NCBI GenBank assembly: GCA_963714455.1
Contig: CAVQON010000020.1
Location: 1-64,000 of the forward strand
Length of the DNA stretch: 64,000 nt
Reading direction: 5' to 3'
From: CAVQGZ01 sp963714455
Lineage (GTDB): Bacteria > Actinomycetota > Actinomycetes > Jiangellales > Jiangellaceae
Of the stretch, positions 26,874 through 35,989 are shown one piece after another. The translations under genes were made by a program, and so were the position numbers. Numbering within the stretch: the stretch's first letter is position 1; the number at the start of each line of letters is the position of its first letter. The notes beneath the pieces were generated by a model. The model ran no database searches and was not told the DNA's origin. It saw only the letters and a program-made list of their open reading frames with translations.

Positions 26874-29081
26874 GTGACTGCGGGCCCGCAGTGGCGAGCG
26901 GTCGCCACGTCTCTGCATGCGGTCCCCGCCTCCCGCGACCACACCGTTCGACGCGACCGGCCGCTCCGGGCGCTGCATGACTCCGCGGCGTTCCCCGTTG
27001 TCTCGCTGCACGCTCCTGGTGGGTACGGCAAGTCCACGCTTCTTGCCCAGTGGGCCGGCGAGGACTCCCGTCCCATCGTGTGGTTGTCGGTGCGGGCCGA
27101 GGCTCCTGATCCGGGCTGGCTCGCGCAGACGCTGGTGGATGAGTTGTTCAAGTCGGGATGCCTCCCTTCCCGAGTCGAGCTGCCGAGCGATGCTGACGTG
27201 GTCGCGTGGCACCTGGGCGTCCTGCCCGCCCTCGAGGCTGGACTGAGCGCAGTCACCACCCCAGTCCTTGTCGTCATCGATGATGCGGGGGCGATGCGCG
27301 GCAATGCGTGGGACTGCCTGGCGCGGACGATCGCATGCGGCCTCCCCGCTGGGTCTCAGCTCGCTCTCGGTACACGGACTCTGCTTCCACCGTCTCTGCG
27401 CCGGCTTCGGGCGAGCAGCCAGGTGCTGGAGCTCGGCCCGGAGACGCTGGCGTTGGATGCATTAGAAGGTGCCGAGCTGATGGACCTGGTCGGTGTCAAG
27501 GTCTCTGATGCCGACGTGATGTCGCTCCTGGAGACAACCGCCGGCTGGCCCGTCGCTGCCTATCTCGCCGGGCGCGCACTGGCGTCACGGCCGAGCTCTC
27601 CCATCGCTCGCGCGGCTGCACCCGGGTCTGACCTGTCGGACTTCCTGCGCGAAGAGATTCTGGACCGTCTCGCCGACGACGAAGCGCAGTTCTTGCTGCG
27701 CTCGTCGGTGCTCCCCGTCCTCGACCAGCACATGTGCGAGGCAGTGACGGGTGTCCGCGCCGTGGTCCCACTGCTGCGGAGACTCGCTGCGTCCAACAGG
27801 CTGCTGATCCCTCTCGACGCCCAGCAGCAGCAGTTTCGCATCCATGCGCTCTTCGGTGACTTCTTGTCCTCAGAGTTCAAGGCCCAGAACCCAAGCGCCT
27901 GGCAGGCGGCGCATACCGCCGCAAGCAACGCATGCGAACAGGTCGGAGACCTTGATGGTGCTGTCTTCCATGCGCGCGAGGCCGACGACGATGTGCGCCT
28001 AGGAGCCGTTGCCTGGAGGTACGCGGGGCCGCTGATCGGCACCGGTCGAATGCCGGTCCTGCGCCGATGGCTCGACGGCGTAAGCACCGAGCGGCTGGCC
28101 GGCAACGGGCGGCTGGCCCTCGTGTCAGGGTGGCTGGCCGGGCAGGTCGGCGACGCGATCGCCCTCGACAGGTTCGAGATCGCTGCCGAGACCCACGCCC
28201 GGCACGACCCTGGCATCGCACCGGACGTGATGCTGCTGCGGGCGGTGACTGCCCACGAGGGCCTTGAAGAGATGGAGACGTTGGCGCGGGCCTACTGTGC
28301 CTCCGCGCCCCCCGACGACCCTTGGCTGACACTGGCGAACTATCTCGTCGGTGTCGGCCTGATGCTCTCGGATCGGCCGGAGGCGCTCACCGAGTTCGAG
28401 CGGGGCCACCGCCTTGCAGTACTCAACGAGCAGCCGGCGATGCAGGCTCGTCACCTTGCGGCGATGGGAGAGCTCGCGCTGATCCGTGGCGACACCAGGA
28501 GGGCCGTCCGGCTCGTACGCGATGCTCGTGCGGTGGTGGCGGCGCACAGCCTTGAGCGGCTGGTGACCATCACCCCGGTCATCGTCACCTCCGCCCGGTG
28601 CTATGTCGAAGAGGGTGCGGTTCGGGAGGCCAAGGTCGAGGCCGCGAGTGCCCTTCGCCTCATGTCGCTGATGCCGGTCCTCGGCCCGCTGAACGAGGTC
28701 TACAACCGACTGTCCATGGCCAACGTGTTCTTGCGACTCGGCGACCACGAGAGGGCCGTCGCCCTTGTTGCCGAGGCGCAAGAGGCCTACGGACCTTCGA
28801 CAGCGTCCCCGGTAGGAGACCGTGCGATGCAGGATCTGAGGCGCTGGCTACGGGGGCCGGCAGAGCCAGTGGGAGGTTCGGCTCTGCTGACGACCGCCGA
28901 GATCCGCATCCTGCAGTACCTGCCGACCCACCTGTCGTTCCCGGAGATCGCCAACGAGCTCTTCGTCTCGCGCCACACCGTCAAGACGCAGGCCTTGGCC
29001 GCGTACCGCAAGCTCGGCGTCCACAGCCGCAGCGAGGCGATCGCCAAGGCCCGTGAAGCGGGTCTGCTGCCCCCGTCCTGA
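26874..29081 (+). CDS. MalT-like ATP-binding LuxR-family transcriptional regulator (copy 2)
   Basis: A 735-aa paralogue of the protein at 146-2368. Walker A GGYGKST at residues 49-55, Walker B-like VLVVIDDAG, a helical-repeat middle, and a C-terminal LuxR HTH LLTTAEIRILQYLPTHLSFPEIANELFVSRHTVKTQ. The HTH differs from copy 1 at only a few positions, so both may bind the same DNA. GTG 26874 is chosen from the leaderless -10 box. It stands directly before the third copy of the small-protein module, whose promoter carries operator S11. Inducer and targets are not known from sequence. Confidence 0.9.
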   Translation: MTAGPQWRAVATSLHAVPASRDHTVRRDRPLRALHDSAAFPVVSLHAPGGYGKSTLLAQWAGEDSRPIVWLSVRAEAPDPGWLAQTLVDELFKSGCLPSRVELPSDADVVAWHLGVLPALEAGLSAVTTPVLVVIDDAGAMRGNAWDCLARTIACGLPAGSQLALGTRTLLPPSLRRLRASSQVLELGPETLALDALEGAELMDLVGVKVSDADVMSLLETTAGWPVAAYLAGRALASRPSSPIARAAAPGSDLSDFLREEILDRLADDEAQFLLRSSVLPVLDQHMCEAVTGVRAVVPLLRRLAASNRLLIPLDAQQQQFRIHALFGDFLSSEFKAQNPSAWQAAHTAASNACEQVGDLDGAVFHAREADDDVRLGAVAWRYAGPLIGTGRMPVLRRWLDGVSTERLAGNGRLALVSGWLAGQVGDAIALDRFEIAAETHARHDPGIAPDVMLLRAVTAHEGLEEMETLARAYCASAPPDDPWLTLANYLVGVGLMLSDRPEALTEFERGHRLAVLNEQPAMQARHLAAMGELALIRGDTRRAVRLVRDARAVVAAHSLERLVTITPVIVTSARCYVEEGAVREAKVEAASALRLMSLMPVLGPLNEVYNRLSMANVFLRLGDHERAVALVAEAQEAYGPSTASPVGDRAMQDLRRWLRGPAEPVGGSALLTTAEIRILQYLPTHLSFPEIANELFVSRHTVKTQALAAYRKLGVHSRSEAIAKAREAGLLPPS

Positions 29082-29121
29082 CGGCGGCCAAGGATGTCCC
29101 TTTGCGCCTGGACTGCAACGA

Positions 29122-29168
29122 ATCGTCCCGTTGGGATGATGCAGGGTCGGTGACCGGGCGGGCATCCT
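29122..29168 (+). promoter_or_regulatory. Regulon operator S11 plus -10 box
   Basis: ATCGTCC-CGTTG-GGATGAT at 29122-29140 (six of seven arm positions complementary), a 22-nt gap, CATCCT at 29163-29168, then 40 nt to ATG 29209. Confidence 0.65.
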
Positions 29169-29208
29169 GATGGCGCAGCACATGGCTGCCTTGAAAGGAG
29201 TGTCCGCA

Positions 29209-29595
29209 ATGGACTTCTGGGAGTTCTTCTGGATCGTCGTAGCGACGTTCGTCTTCTTCGCCTACCTCATGATGCTTTTCACGCTCTTCGCCGACATCTT
29301 CCGCGACGACGAGCTGGGCGGCTGGGGCAAGGCGCTGTGGTCGATCTTCCTCATCTTCTTCCCGTTCCTGGCAGCGATCGTCTACCTGATCGTTCGCGGC
29401 AACGGCATGACGCAGCGGTCGATCAAGCAGGCGCAAGACGTGCAGGCGGCTCAAGCCGAGTACATCCGAAGCGTCTCCGGCAGCGCATCGTCCTCCTCCC
29501 CGGCGGACCAGGTCGCTCAGGCGAAGGCTCTGCTGGACGCAGGTGCCATCACCCCATCCGAGTTCGAGACGATGAAGGCGAAGGCTCTCGCCTGA
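29209..29595 (+). CDS. PLDc_N plus SHOCT membrane protein (module copy 3)
   Basis: A 128-aa protein closely related to 8354-8737: MDFWEFFWIVVATFVFFAYLMMLFTLFADIF, a second helix in SIFLIFFPFLAAIVYLIVRG, an AQAEYIRSVSG linker, and a C-terminal SHOCT hairpin QAKALLDAGAITPSEFETMKAKAL. ATG 29209 follows AAAGGAG; an in-frame ATG at 29170 lies only one nt after the -10 box and is unlikely. It is the first gene of the third module, in which a P-type ATPase follows before DUF6325. Confidence 0.85.
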   Translation: MDFWEFFWIVVATFVFFAYLMMLFTLFADIFRDDELGGWGKALWSIFLIFFPFLAAIVYLIVRGNGMTQRSIKQAQDVQAAQAEYIRSVSGSASSSSPADQVAQAKALLDAGAITPSEFETMKAKALA

Positions 29596-29904
29596 TTCTG
29601 GGCTCGTCGGCGACGGGTCCGTGGACAGACGACCGATCAGCCGGGGCTGGATCGAGAGTCAGAACCTCGAAGCGGGCGGTACACGGCATAGGCTCCACAC
29701 TCATCGCGCACCTCCCCGGCTTCGCCGTCGATCTGATCCAACTGCCAGGTCTGGTGTGGTGTCATCATCCAGTTCGATCGGGACCTGTGCATCTCCACCT
29801 ATCGGCATGAAGATGCCGGGGGATGCGACTCATCGACACTCGACGAGTAGGGGTGGACCATGCGCGACCGCCCCGTGGATCCACCCTCGAAAGAAGGAGG
29901 CCTC
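29596..29904. other. 309-bp intergenic gap before the P-type ATPase gene
   Basis: No convincing gene. There is a poor operator-like sequence (TCTCCAC-CTATC-GGCATGA, 29792-29810) and a spaced inverted pair GCATCT / AGATGC (29789-29816), but no -10 box at the spacing seen elsewhere. It may carry the leader of the downstream gene. Confidence 0.4.
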
Positions 29905-32694
29905 ATGTCACAGACAACAGCCAGCGCCGAGTCTCACCAGTCGTCGAACCACGAGCGCGCTTGGTACGCCGAGGACGCGACGGCTGTCGTCGAGGCACTG
30001 GACAGCAACGCTGAGCAGGGACTGACGTCCGCCGCGGCAGCCCAGCGTCTGGCCAGCTACGGTCCGAACGCGATCACAGGTGAGAAGCCACCATCGATCT
30101 GGGCCGTCGCCGGTGTTCAGCTGCGCGACCCCATGAACCTCATGCTCATCGCGGTGGTCGTGGTGAGCCTCGTCATCGGCGAGGTGGGAACCGGCATCAT
30201 CGTGGCAGCGCTCGTGCTGCTCAACGTGGTCCTGGGCGCGCGCCAAGAGCTCAAGGCGCGCGCCAGCGTGGACGCCTTGTCCAACCTCCAGGTGCCGCAG
30301 GCGAAGGTGTTGCGCAACGGCACCGTCATTCTCATGCCGGCGGTGGAGGTGGTGCCGGGCGACGTGGTGCTCCTTGAAGCCGGCGACATAGTTCCTGCCG
30401 ACGGACGAATCGTTCGATCGGCCACTCTTGAGGCGCAGGAGGCTGCGTTGACGGGGGAGAGCGCCCCGGTGGCCAAGGACGCCTCCGCGCTCGCGAGCCC
30501 AGAGGTGGGGCTGGGCGATCGGTCCAACATGCTGTTCCAGAACACCTCGGTGACCCGAGGCACGGCCACGATGGTGGTGACGACCACGGGCATGGAGACC
30601 CAGATGGGGCGGATCGCGACCATGCTCACGCAGGTCACCCGTACCCGCTCGCCGTTGCAGCGAGAGCTGGACGACCTGACGAAGGTGCTTGGCGTCATCG
30701 CCTGGGGTGCTGTGGCACTGATCGTGGTCGTCGGCCTGATCCGCGGGACCGACCCCACTGAGCTGCTGCTTCTCGGCACGGCGATGGCGATCTCGGCGAT
30801 CCCCACCGGCCTGCCGGCGTTCGTCTCCGGCCTGCTCTCGATGGGCGCCAAGCAGCTGGCTGAGGCGCAGGCAGTCGTCAAGAACCTCAGCGACGTGGAG
30901 ACGCTGGGCGCCACCAGCGTCATCAACTCCGACAAGACCGGCACCCTCACGATGAACGAGATGATGGTGTCCACGATCTACACCAACGGCTCGTGGTTCT
31001 CGGTCGAAGGGGAGGGCTACCGCAAGTCCGGGACCATCCTGTCGGTGGCGGGAGTACCTGTGCCGGACTTCACGCGGCTGGCACTGGGGCTGGTGCTCGA
31101 CAGCGACGCCACCGTTGCCGACGATGGCTCGATCGTCGGGGATCCCACCGAAGCGGCGCTCGTCGTCCTTGCCGCCAAGCTCGGTGTCGACGCCGAGGAG
31201 ACCCGCCGCGCCTACCCCCGTCTGGAAGAGGTGCCTTTCGACTCCGAGTACAAGTTCATGGCCACTTTCCACCACGTGACGGTCGACGGGCGTGAACGGA
31301 CGATCCAGCTTGTCAAGGGTGGTCCGGACGTGGTCCTCGCCCGGTGCAGCCAGGCCGGTGGACCGCTCAGCGACCAGCCGATCCCCATGGACTCGGCCCG
31401 AGCCGAGGTCGAGAGCGCCAACGCGCGCATGGGCGAGAAGGGGTTGCGCGTACTCGCGTTCGCCTTCCGACTGCTCGACGACAGCGAGACCGAGACGATG
31501 CGGTCCGACCCCATGGCCTTGACCGAGGACCTGATCTTCGTCGGTCTGGTCGGCATCATCGACCCGTTGCGACCCTCGTCGAAGCTGGCAGTGACCACAG
31601 CGCTCAGTGCCGGCGTGGACGTCCGGATGATCACTGGTGACCACGCTGTCACTGCGGGAGCCATCGGGGAGTCGCTCGGGCTCGGGCCCGGTGCCATCAG
31701 CGGCAGCGAGCTGGTCGCGCTGACCGATGACGAGCTGAAGGCTCGGCTGCCTCAGCTACACGTGTTCGGCCGCGTCACCCCGGAGGACAAGCTGCGCCTC
31801 GCGCGAGTCATGCAAGAGGAGGGAATGGTCGTGGCGATGACCGGTGACGCGGTCAACGACGCCGCCGCGCTCAAGCAGGCCGACATCGGGGTTGCGATGG
31901 GCAGCGGCAGCGAGGTCACCAAGCAGGCCGCGCGCATGATCCTCACCGACGACAACTTCGGAACGCTCGTCCACGCCATCGAGCTGGGTCGTCGGGTCTA
32001 CGACAAGGTCGTCTCCTACATCCGGTTCCAGATGACGCAGCTGCTCGCGCTTGTCATGCTCTTCGTGGCAGCGACGATCTTCGACATCAACGCCGGTGTC
32101 GCTCTCACCCCGGCGATGGTGCTGTTCCTGCTCTTCTTCGTGACAACTGCGGGTGTGGTGATCATCGCGGTCGATCCGGGTGACCCGGAGATCATGAAGC
32201 GCCCACCTCGAGACCCGAAGGTGCCCATCACCAACCGCTCGGCCATCATCATGTGGGTGCTGTACGCGGCCGTCCTCTTCGTGGCCGCGCTCGTGCCGCT
32301 GATTGCCGGGCCGGACGCGCCCAGCACCGACCAGGCCAGTGTCTCCATGACGATGACGTTCGTCGTGATGGGCCTCGGCACGGTCTTCAACGCCATGACG
32401 AATCGACGTGACCCGACCAGTGGGCTGGCGGCGCCGCTCCTGAAGGCCGTCGGGATCGCGCTGGTCCCTCTCGCCATGATCGTGCTGGCGACAGAGCTCT
32501 CGCTCCTGCAGGGAGCACTGCTGACAACCCAGCTCACCGGCGGACAGTGGGGGGCGGCTATCGGCCTCGCCCTGCTCCTGCCGGTTGTGATCGAGGCCAA
32601 CAAGTGGGTTCGGCGCAGCCGAGCGGCGCGTGAGGCGCAGATCGACGTCTCGCACGCCGTGACTCCCGAGCGCGCGCTGGTCGACGTTCGATAG
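29905..32694 (+). CDS. P-type cation-transporting ATPase
   Basis: A 929-aa P-type pump. The N-terminal cation-ATPase domain starts near WYAEDATAVVEALDS. Actuator TGES, phosphorylation site INSDKTGTLTMNEM (Asp343), and a hinge GDAVNDAAALKQAD near residue 647 are present, with ten expected membrane helices. In helix 4 the usual PEGLP of calcium pumps is PTGLP (Pro300), so a calcium ligand is missing. The hinge GDGVNDAPAL has become GDAVNDAAAL. It is therefore probably a pump for another cation (proton, sodium or potassium); the ion is not known. ATG 29905 has AAGGAGG upstream. Confidence 0.9.
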   Translation: MSQTTASAESHQSSNHERAWYAEDATAVVEALDSNAEQGLTSAAAAQRLASYGPNAITGEKPPSIWAVAGVQLRDPMNLMLIAVVVVSLVIGEVGTGIIVAALVLLNVVLGARQELKARASVDALSNLQVPQAKVLRNGTVILMPAVEVVPGDVVLLEAGDIVPADGRIVRSATLEAQEAALTGESAPVAKDASALASPEVGLGDRSNMLFQNTSVTRGTATMVVTTTGMETQMGRIATMLTQVTRTRSPLQRELDDLTKVLGVIAWGAVALIVVVGLIRGTDPTELLLLGTAMAISAIPTGLPAFVSGLLSMGAKQLAEAQAVVKNLSDVETLGATSVINSDKTGTLTMNEMMVSTIYTNGSWFSVEGEGYRKSGTILSVAGVPVPDFTRLALGLVLDSDATVADDGSIVGDPTEAALVVLAAKLGVDAEETRRAYPRLEEVPFDSEYKFMATFHHVTVDGRERTIQLVKGGPDVVLARCSQAGGPLSDQPIPMDSARAEVESANARMGEKGLRVLAFAFRLLDDSETETMRSDPMALTEDLIFVGLVGIIDPLRPSSKLAVTTALSAGVDVRMITGDHAVTAGAIGESLGLGPGAISGSELVALTDDELKARLPQLHVFGRVTPEDKLRLARVMQEEGMVVAMTGDAVNDAAALKQADIGVAMGSGSEVTKQAARMILTDDNFGTLVHAIELGRRVYDKVVSYIRFQMTQLLALVMLFVAATIFDINAGVALTPAMVLFLLFFVTTAGVVIIAVDPGDPEIMKRPPRDPKVPITNRSAIIMWVLYAAVLFVAALVPLIAGPDAPSTDQASVSMTMTFVVMGLGTVFNAMTNRRDPTSGLAAPLLKAVGIALVPLAMIVLATELSLLQGALLTTQLTGGQWGAAIGLALLLPVVIEANKWVRRSRAAREAQIDVSHAVTPERALVDVR

Positions 32695-32855
32695 CGCGAC
32701 ATCGCCCTGCCGAAGCGCACGGTGACAGCCGACACCTCTTCGATGCCAGTCCGCACCATCCCCACACCGTTCTGGTTCGGCGGCTTTGGTACCGATGGCA
32801 TGACGACACGTGGCCCACGCCCCGGCAGACTCGATCCGACGAGAAGGAGTGACAC

Positions 32856-33302
32856 ATGACCGACGAGTATCGTGACGACGAGGTCGAGCCCTTCGGGCCG
32901 ATCGACTTCCTGGTGGTGGAGTTCCCGGGCAACCGCATGACCGGGAGGGGTCTGCCGATGCTGCTGGACCTGGTGGATCGTCGCATCATCCGCATCCTGG
33001 ACCTGGTGTTCATCCGCAAGGAGACCGACGACACGGTCACCGTGCTGACCTTGGACGACGTGGGCGAGGGGACGGAGCTGGAGGTCTTCGCCGGGGTGTC
33101 GTCCGGCTTGCTGGGCGACGACGACCTGAGCGAGGCGGCCAAGGCGGTCGAGCCGGGCAGCTCGGCCGGCGTGCTCGTCTACGAGAACCGGTGGGCGGCA
33201 CCCTTCGCTGCCGAGCTGCTGCGGGGCGGGGCTCAGCTGGTCGCCCAGGGCCGCATCCCGATCAACGCCGTCATCGCGGCGCTGGACGTCGAGCTCGACT
33301 GA
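32856..33302 (+). CDS. DUF6325 family protein (module copy 3)
   Basis: A 148-aa protein nearly the same as copy 1 (FGPIDFLVVEFPGNRMTGRGLPMLLDL, RIIRILDLVFIRKE, PGSSAGVLVYENRWAAPF, GRIPINAVIAAL). ATG 32856 follows AGAAGGAG. The 161-bp space after the ATPase gene holds no clear operator, so it may be read through from upstream or have a promoter I do not recognise. Function unknown. Confidence 0.85.
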   Translation: MTDEYRDDEVEPFGPIDFLVVEFPGNRMTGRGLPMLLDLVDRRIIRILDLVFIRKETDDTVTVLTLDDVGEGTELEVFAGVSSGLLGDDDLSEAAKAVEPGSSAGVLVYENRWAAPFAAELLRGGAQLVAQGRIPINAVIAALDVELD

Positions 33303-33339
33303 CCTCTCCCCCCATCCCGACGCACCAAAAGGAGTCACC

Positions 33340-33639
33340 ATGCCAGGACTGATCCGTGGCGTCGCCCGGACCGCAGTCGTTGCGGGCACCGCCACCCACG
33401 TGTCCAACAACGTGTCGCGCCGCCAGGCCAACCGGTGGGCTGACCAAGGGGCCGCCGCGCCGCCGCCGCAGCAGTACGCGGCCCCTGTCGAGTACGCGCC
33501 GCCGCCCCCGCCCGCGCCCCCGGCTTCTACCGGTGACGACATGCTCGCCCAGCTGGAGAAGCTGGGACAGCTGCGCGACGCCGGCGTCTTGACCGACGAT
33601 GAGTTCGCGGCACAGAAGGCCAAGATCCTGGCCGGTTGA
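33340..33639 (+). CDS. SHOCT-domain small protein (module copy 3)
   Basis: A 99-aa protein. MPGLIRGVARTAVVAGTATHVSNNVSRRQANRWAD is almost the same as copy 1, a Pro/Ala/Tyr-rich linker follows, and the SHOCT hairpin is DDMLAQLEKLGQLRDAGVLTDDEFAAQKAKIL. AAAAGGAG lies upstream of the ATG. It ends convergently with the PfkB kinase gene. Confidence 0.85.
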   Translation: MPGLIRGVARTAVVAGTATHVSNNVSRRQANRWADQGAAAPPPQQYAAPVEYAPPPPPAPPASTGDDMLAQLEKLGQLRDAGVLTDDEFAAQKAKILAG

Positions 33640-33686
33640 CTCTGGCGAGGTGCCCCCCTCAGGTCGTCCGGCCATGGGGGAGGGCC

Positions 33687-34622
33687 CTACCTCGACTGCC
33701 CGTCTCGCAGCATCGAGGCCGACAGCAGCCCGTCGCTGCTGCCGCGAAGAGAGCAGCACCAGCGGGCGCACAGCAGGCCACGGCGAACGGCGGCATCGAG
33801 GGGTAGTCGGTCGATCACGAGCGCGGACGCGACGCCGACGGCGAGACTGTCTCCGGCGCCGTTGGTGTCGACGACAGGCGGCGCGACCCCGGTCACCGGG
33901 TCGGGTGACAGCTCGACGACCGCGACGCGCTCGGCGGGCCCGTCGCGCTGGACGACGAGGCAGCCGTCTGGCCCCAGGCCCATCACCACGAGGGACGCCG
34001 GCCCGGCCGTCATGGCCCATCGCGCGTAGCTCTCGGGGTCGTCCAGCTGTGCTGCCGAGGCGAAGAGCAGGTCGGCCCCGCGCACGAAGTCGAGGCGGTA
34101 GGCGTCGTGAGCGCCTGGGGTGTCTTGCACGTCCACGGCCACAACGACCCCCCGCCGGCGGGCAGGTTCGATCAGCGTCCGAGCCCAGTCGGGGATGTTG
34201 ACGTGCACCATCCGCGTCCGTGACAGCAGTCCGGCCACGTCCGACTCCGACGGTGGCTGCACCCCGACGAGGCGTGGGTCGTAGAAGTTGCGCCGGCTGC
34301 CGTCGGTCGACATCACGTTGACGCTGTGGGCGGTTCTGCCGGACGTCACGCAGGCGCTCAGGTCGACCCCGTCGGCGGCCAACGTGGCCCGCACGAGCGC
34401 TCCGTCGGCGTCCTGGCCGACGTGACCGACGAACGCGGTTCGGTAGCCGAGGGCGGCATACCCGCGAGCCGCGTACCCACCGCCGTGGGCGACGACATGC
34501 TGGATCTCCGCGAGGGTCCCCTCGCTCTGGCCTCCCCACGACCACGAGTCGGGCGGGTACACGACGGTGTCCACGCCGACGGCCCCGATGACGGCGACGT
34601 CGAGAGCCGTAGACGTCGTCAC
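33687..34622 (-). CDS. PfkB-family carbohydrate kinase
   Basis: A 311-aa ribokinase/PfkB-family sugar kinase. Residues near the start (LDVAVIGAVGVDTVVYP) form the first strand, GGGYAARGYAALGYRTAFVGHVGQDADG is the N-terminal PfkB signature, and VVDTNGAGDSLAVGVA holds the GxGD anion hole and catalytic Asp. It phosphorylates a sugar or nucleoside with ATP; the substrate cannot be told. I prefer GTG 34622; a frame opens seven codons earlier. It is monocistronic, divergent from the DUF3054 gene. Confidence 0.85.
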   Translation of the reverse strand: MTTSTALDVAVIGAVGVDTVVYPPDSWSWGGQSEGTLAEIQHVVAHGGGYAARGYAALGYRTAFVGHVGQDADGALVRATLAADGVDLSACVTSGRTAHSVNVMSTDGSRRNFYDPRLVGVQPPSESDVAGLLSRTRMVHVNIPDWARTLIEPARRRGVVVAVDVQDTPGAHDAYRLDFVRGADLLFASAAQLDDPESYARWAMTAGPASLVVMGLGPDGCLVVQRDGPAERVAVVELSPDPVTGVAPPVVDTNGAGDSLAVGVASALVIDRLPLDAAVRRGLLCARWCCSLRGSSDGLLSASMLRDGQSR

Positions 34623-34767
34623 GGGGCGTCCACACCGTCGCAAGGCGGCACGAGAGTCAGGCTACGTCGGACGAGGCGAACCTCAGCTCGTCCTGCCGGC
34701 CTTGACTTGCTGCGTCGCAGGCAAGGGGGCATCACAACGTCGTCCGGCGACCTGGTGCAATGGTGGG

Positions 34768-35193
34768 GTGAGCCTCGACCGTTGCGACGTGCCGCCGACG
34801 GACGACGCGGAGTCGTCCGGCACCGCTGCCTGGCTTCCGTCGCTGGTCGCCGATCTCGTGGTGGTGCTGCTGTTCGCCCTGCTCGGACGGATCTCGCACG
34901 AGGAGGGCAACCTCGCGCTCGGCACCCTGGGTACGGCGGCCCCGTTCGCGCTCGGGCTCATGGCGGGCTGGCTGCGTGCCCCGTGCGCCGGGATGCCCAC
35001 AGCGCAGCGGGCCCGCAGCGTGCGCTTCGGGTGGTGGCTGCTCGCCTGGACCATGGGCGGCGGGATCCTGCTGCGCTGGCTCGTCGGGGACGGCCTCGCC
35101 CCGGCCTTCTTGCTCGTCGCGACTGCCGTGCTCACCGTCGGGCTGGTGGGACGGCGCCGGGTCGTCGCGAGGTGGCACGGCCGTGGCGCCTGA
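34768..35193 (+). CDS. DUF3054 membrane protein
   Basis: A 141-aa protein with four membrane helices and the family blocks LVADLVVVLLFALLGRISHEEG, GTAAPFALGLMAGWL and RFGWWLLAWTMGGGILLRWL, typical of actinobacterial DUF3054. Function unknown. GTG 34768 lies six nt after a TGCAAT box, suggesting a leaderless transcript; that box is only a fair -10. The next gene begins within its last 11 bases, so the three genes up to 37953 form one operon. Confidence 0.8.
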   Translation: MSLDRCDVPPTDDAESSGTAAWLPSLVADLVVVLLFALLGRISHEEGNLALGTLGTAAPFALGLMAGWLRAPCAGMPTAQRARSVRFGWWLLAWTMGGGILLRWLVGDGLAPAFLLVATAVLTVGLVGRRRVVARWHGRGA

Positions 35194-35989
35194 GGTTCCG
35201 AGCGACCCGCCGCGTCGGATCGTCGACACCGACGTCGGCCCTCTGGCGTACACGGTCGAGGGTGACGGCGCGGCGACGGTGGTCGCCGTGGCGGGCCTGC
35301 CCGGGTCGGTGCGCGACTACCGGTGGCTCGCCCCCCTGCTGGCAGAACATGCCACCGTCGTCCGGATCGACCTGCCCGGGTTCGGAGAGTCTGCTCGCCG
35401 GCCCCACTGGGCGATGTCGACCGACGAGCGCGCCGACGCGGTGCGCGCCGCGATCGAGGCCCTCGACCTCGGGCCGGTCACCCTGCTCGGGCACTCCTCC
35501 GGCTCCACGCCGGTGGTGCACCTGGCCGTCCACCGCCCTGACCTGGTCGACTCCGTCGTGCTGCTGGCCCCCACCGGACCCCGCTCGCACTACTCGCGGA
35601 CCGTGTTCCGAGCGCTGGCCGCCGGCTACCGGCTGCCCGGGCTACGCCTGGGCGCCCGCGCGGTCGTCCAGCGGTTCTTCGCAGCCGCCGGCTTCCCGAG
35701 CTCGTTGGGCCATGCCGAGCGTGAGGCCGCCGTGCTGGACGCGTCCGCTCTCGACTTCGACCAGCACGCGGCGAACCTGGCGGCTCTCACGCAGCCGACC
35801 CTGGTGTGCTGGGCGCGCGACGACCCGGTGATCCCGTCCGGCATCGTGGCCGACCTCGTCGCGCTGGTGCCCGACGCCCGCTCGCTGCACCTGACGACAG
35901 GCGGGCACAACGTGCAGAAGACGCAGGCTCCCCGGATCGCCGACGCTGTCGCCGCGCTGCTCGGTCCGGACGTCGACGCAGGCTCGTGA
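35183..35989 (+). CDS. Alpha/beta-hydrolase
   Basis: A 268-aa alpha/beta-fold hydrolase. The nucleophile elbow GHSSGS holds the catalytic Ser (about residue 105), with oxyanion region VAGLPGSVRDYRWLAP, Asp in CWARDDPVIP and His in TTGGHNVQ. No signal peptide. The ester, epoxide or lactone substrate is unknown. GTG 35183 overlaps the DUF3054 gene, and its TGA overlaps the next start (GTGA). Confidence 0.85.
   Translation: MAPEVPSDPPRRIVDTDVGPLAYTVEGDGAATVVAVAGLPGSVRDYRWLAPLLAEHATVVRIDLPGFGESARRPHWAMSTDERADAVRAAIEALDLGPVTLLGHSSGSTPVVHLAVHRPDLVDSVVLLAPTGPRSHYSRTVFRALAAGYRLPGLRLGARAVVQRFFAAAGFPSSLGHAEREAAVLDASALDFDQHAANLAALTQPTLVCWARDDPVIPSGIVADLVALVPDARSLHLTTGGHNVQKTQAPRIADAVAALLGPDVDAGS

Noticed and set aside
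29757..29816. Further operator-like copy before the P-type ATPase gene (TCTCCAC-CTATC-GGCATGA)
   Set aside because: The arms match poorly and no A----T hexamer lies 21-23 nt downstream.
32740..32812. Operator-like sequence before DUF6325 copy 3
   Set aside because: Only scattered half-sites (CATCCCC, GATGGCATGA), with no consistent inverted repeat or spacing.
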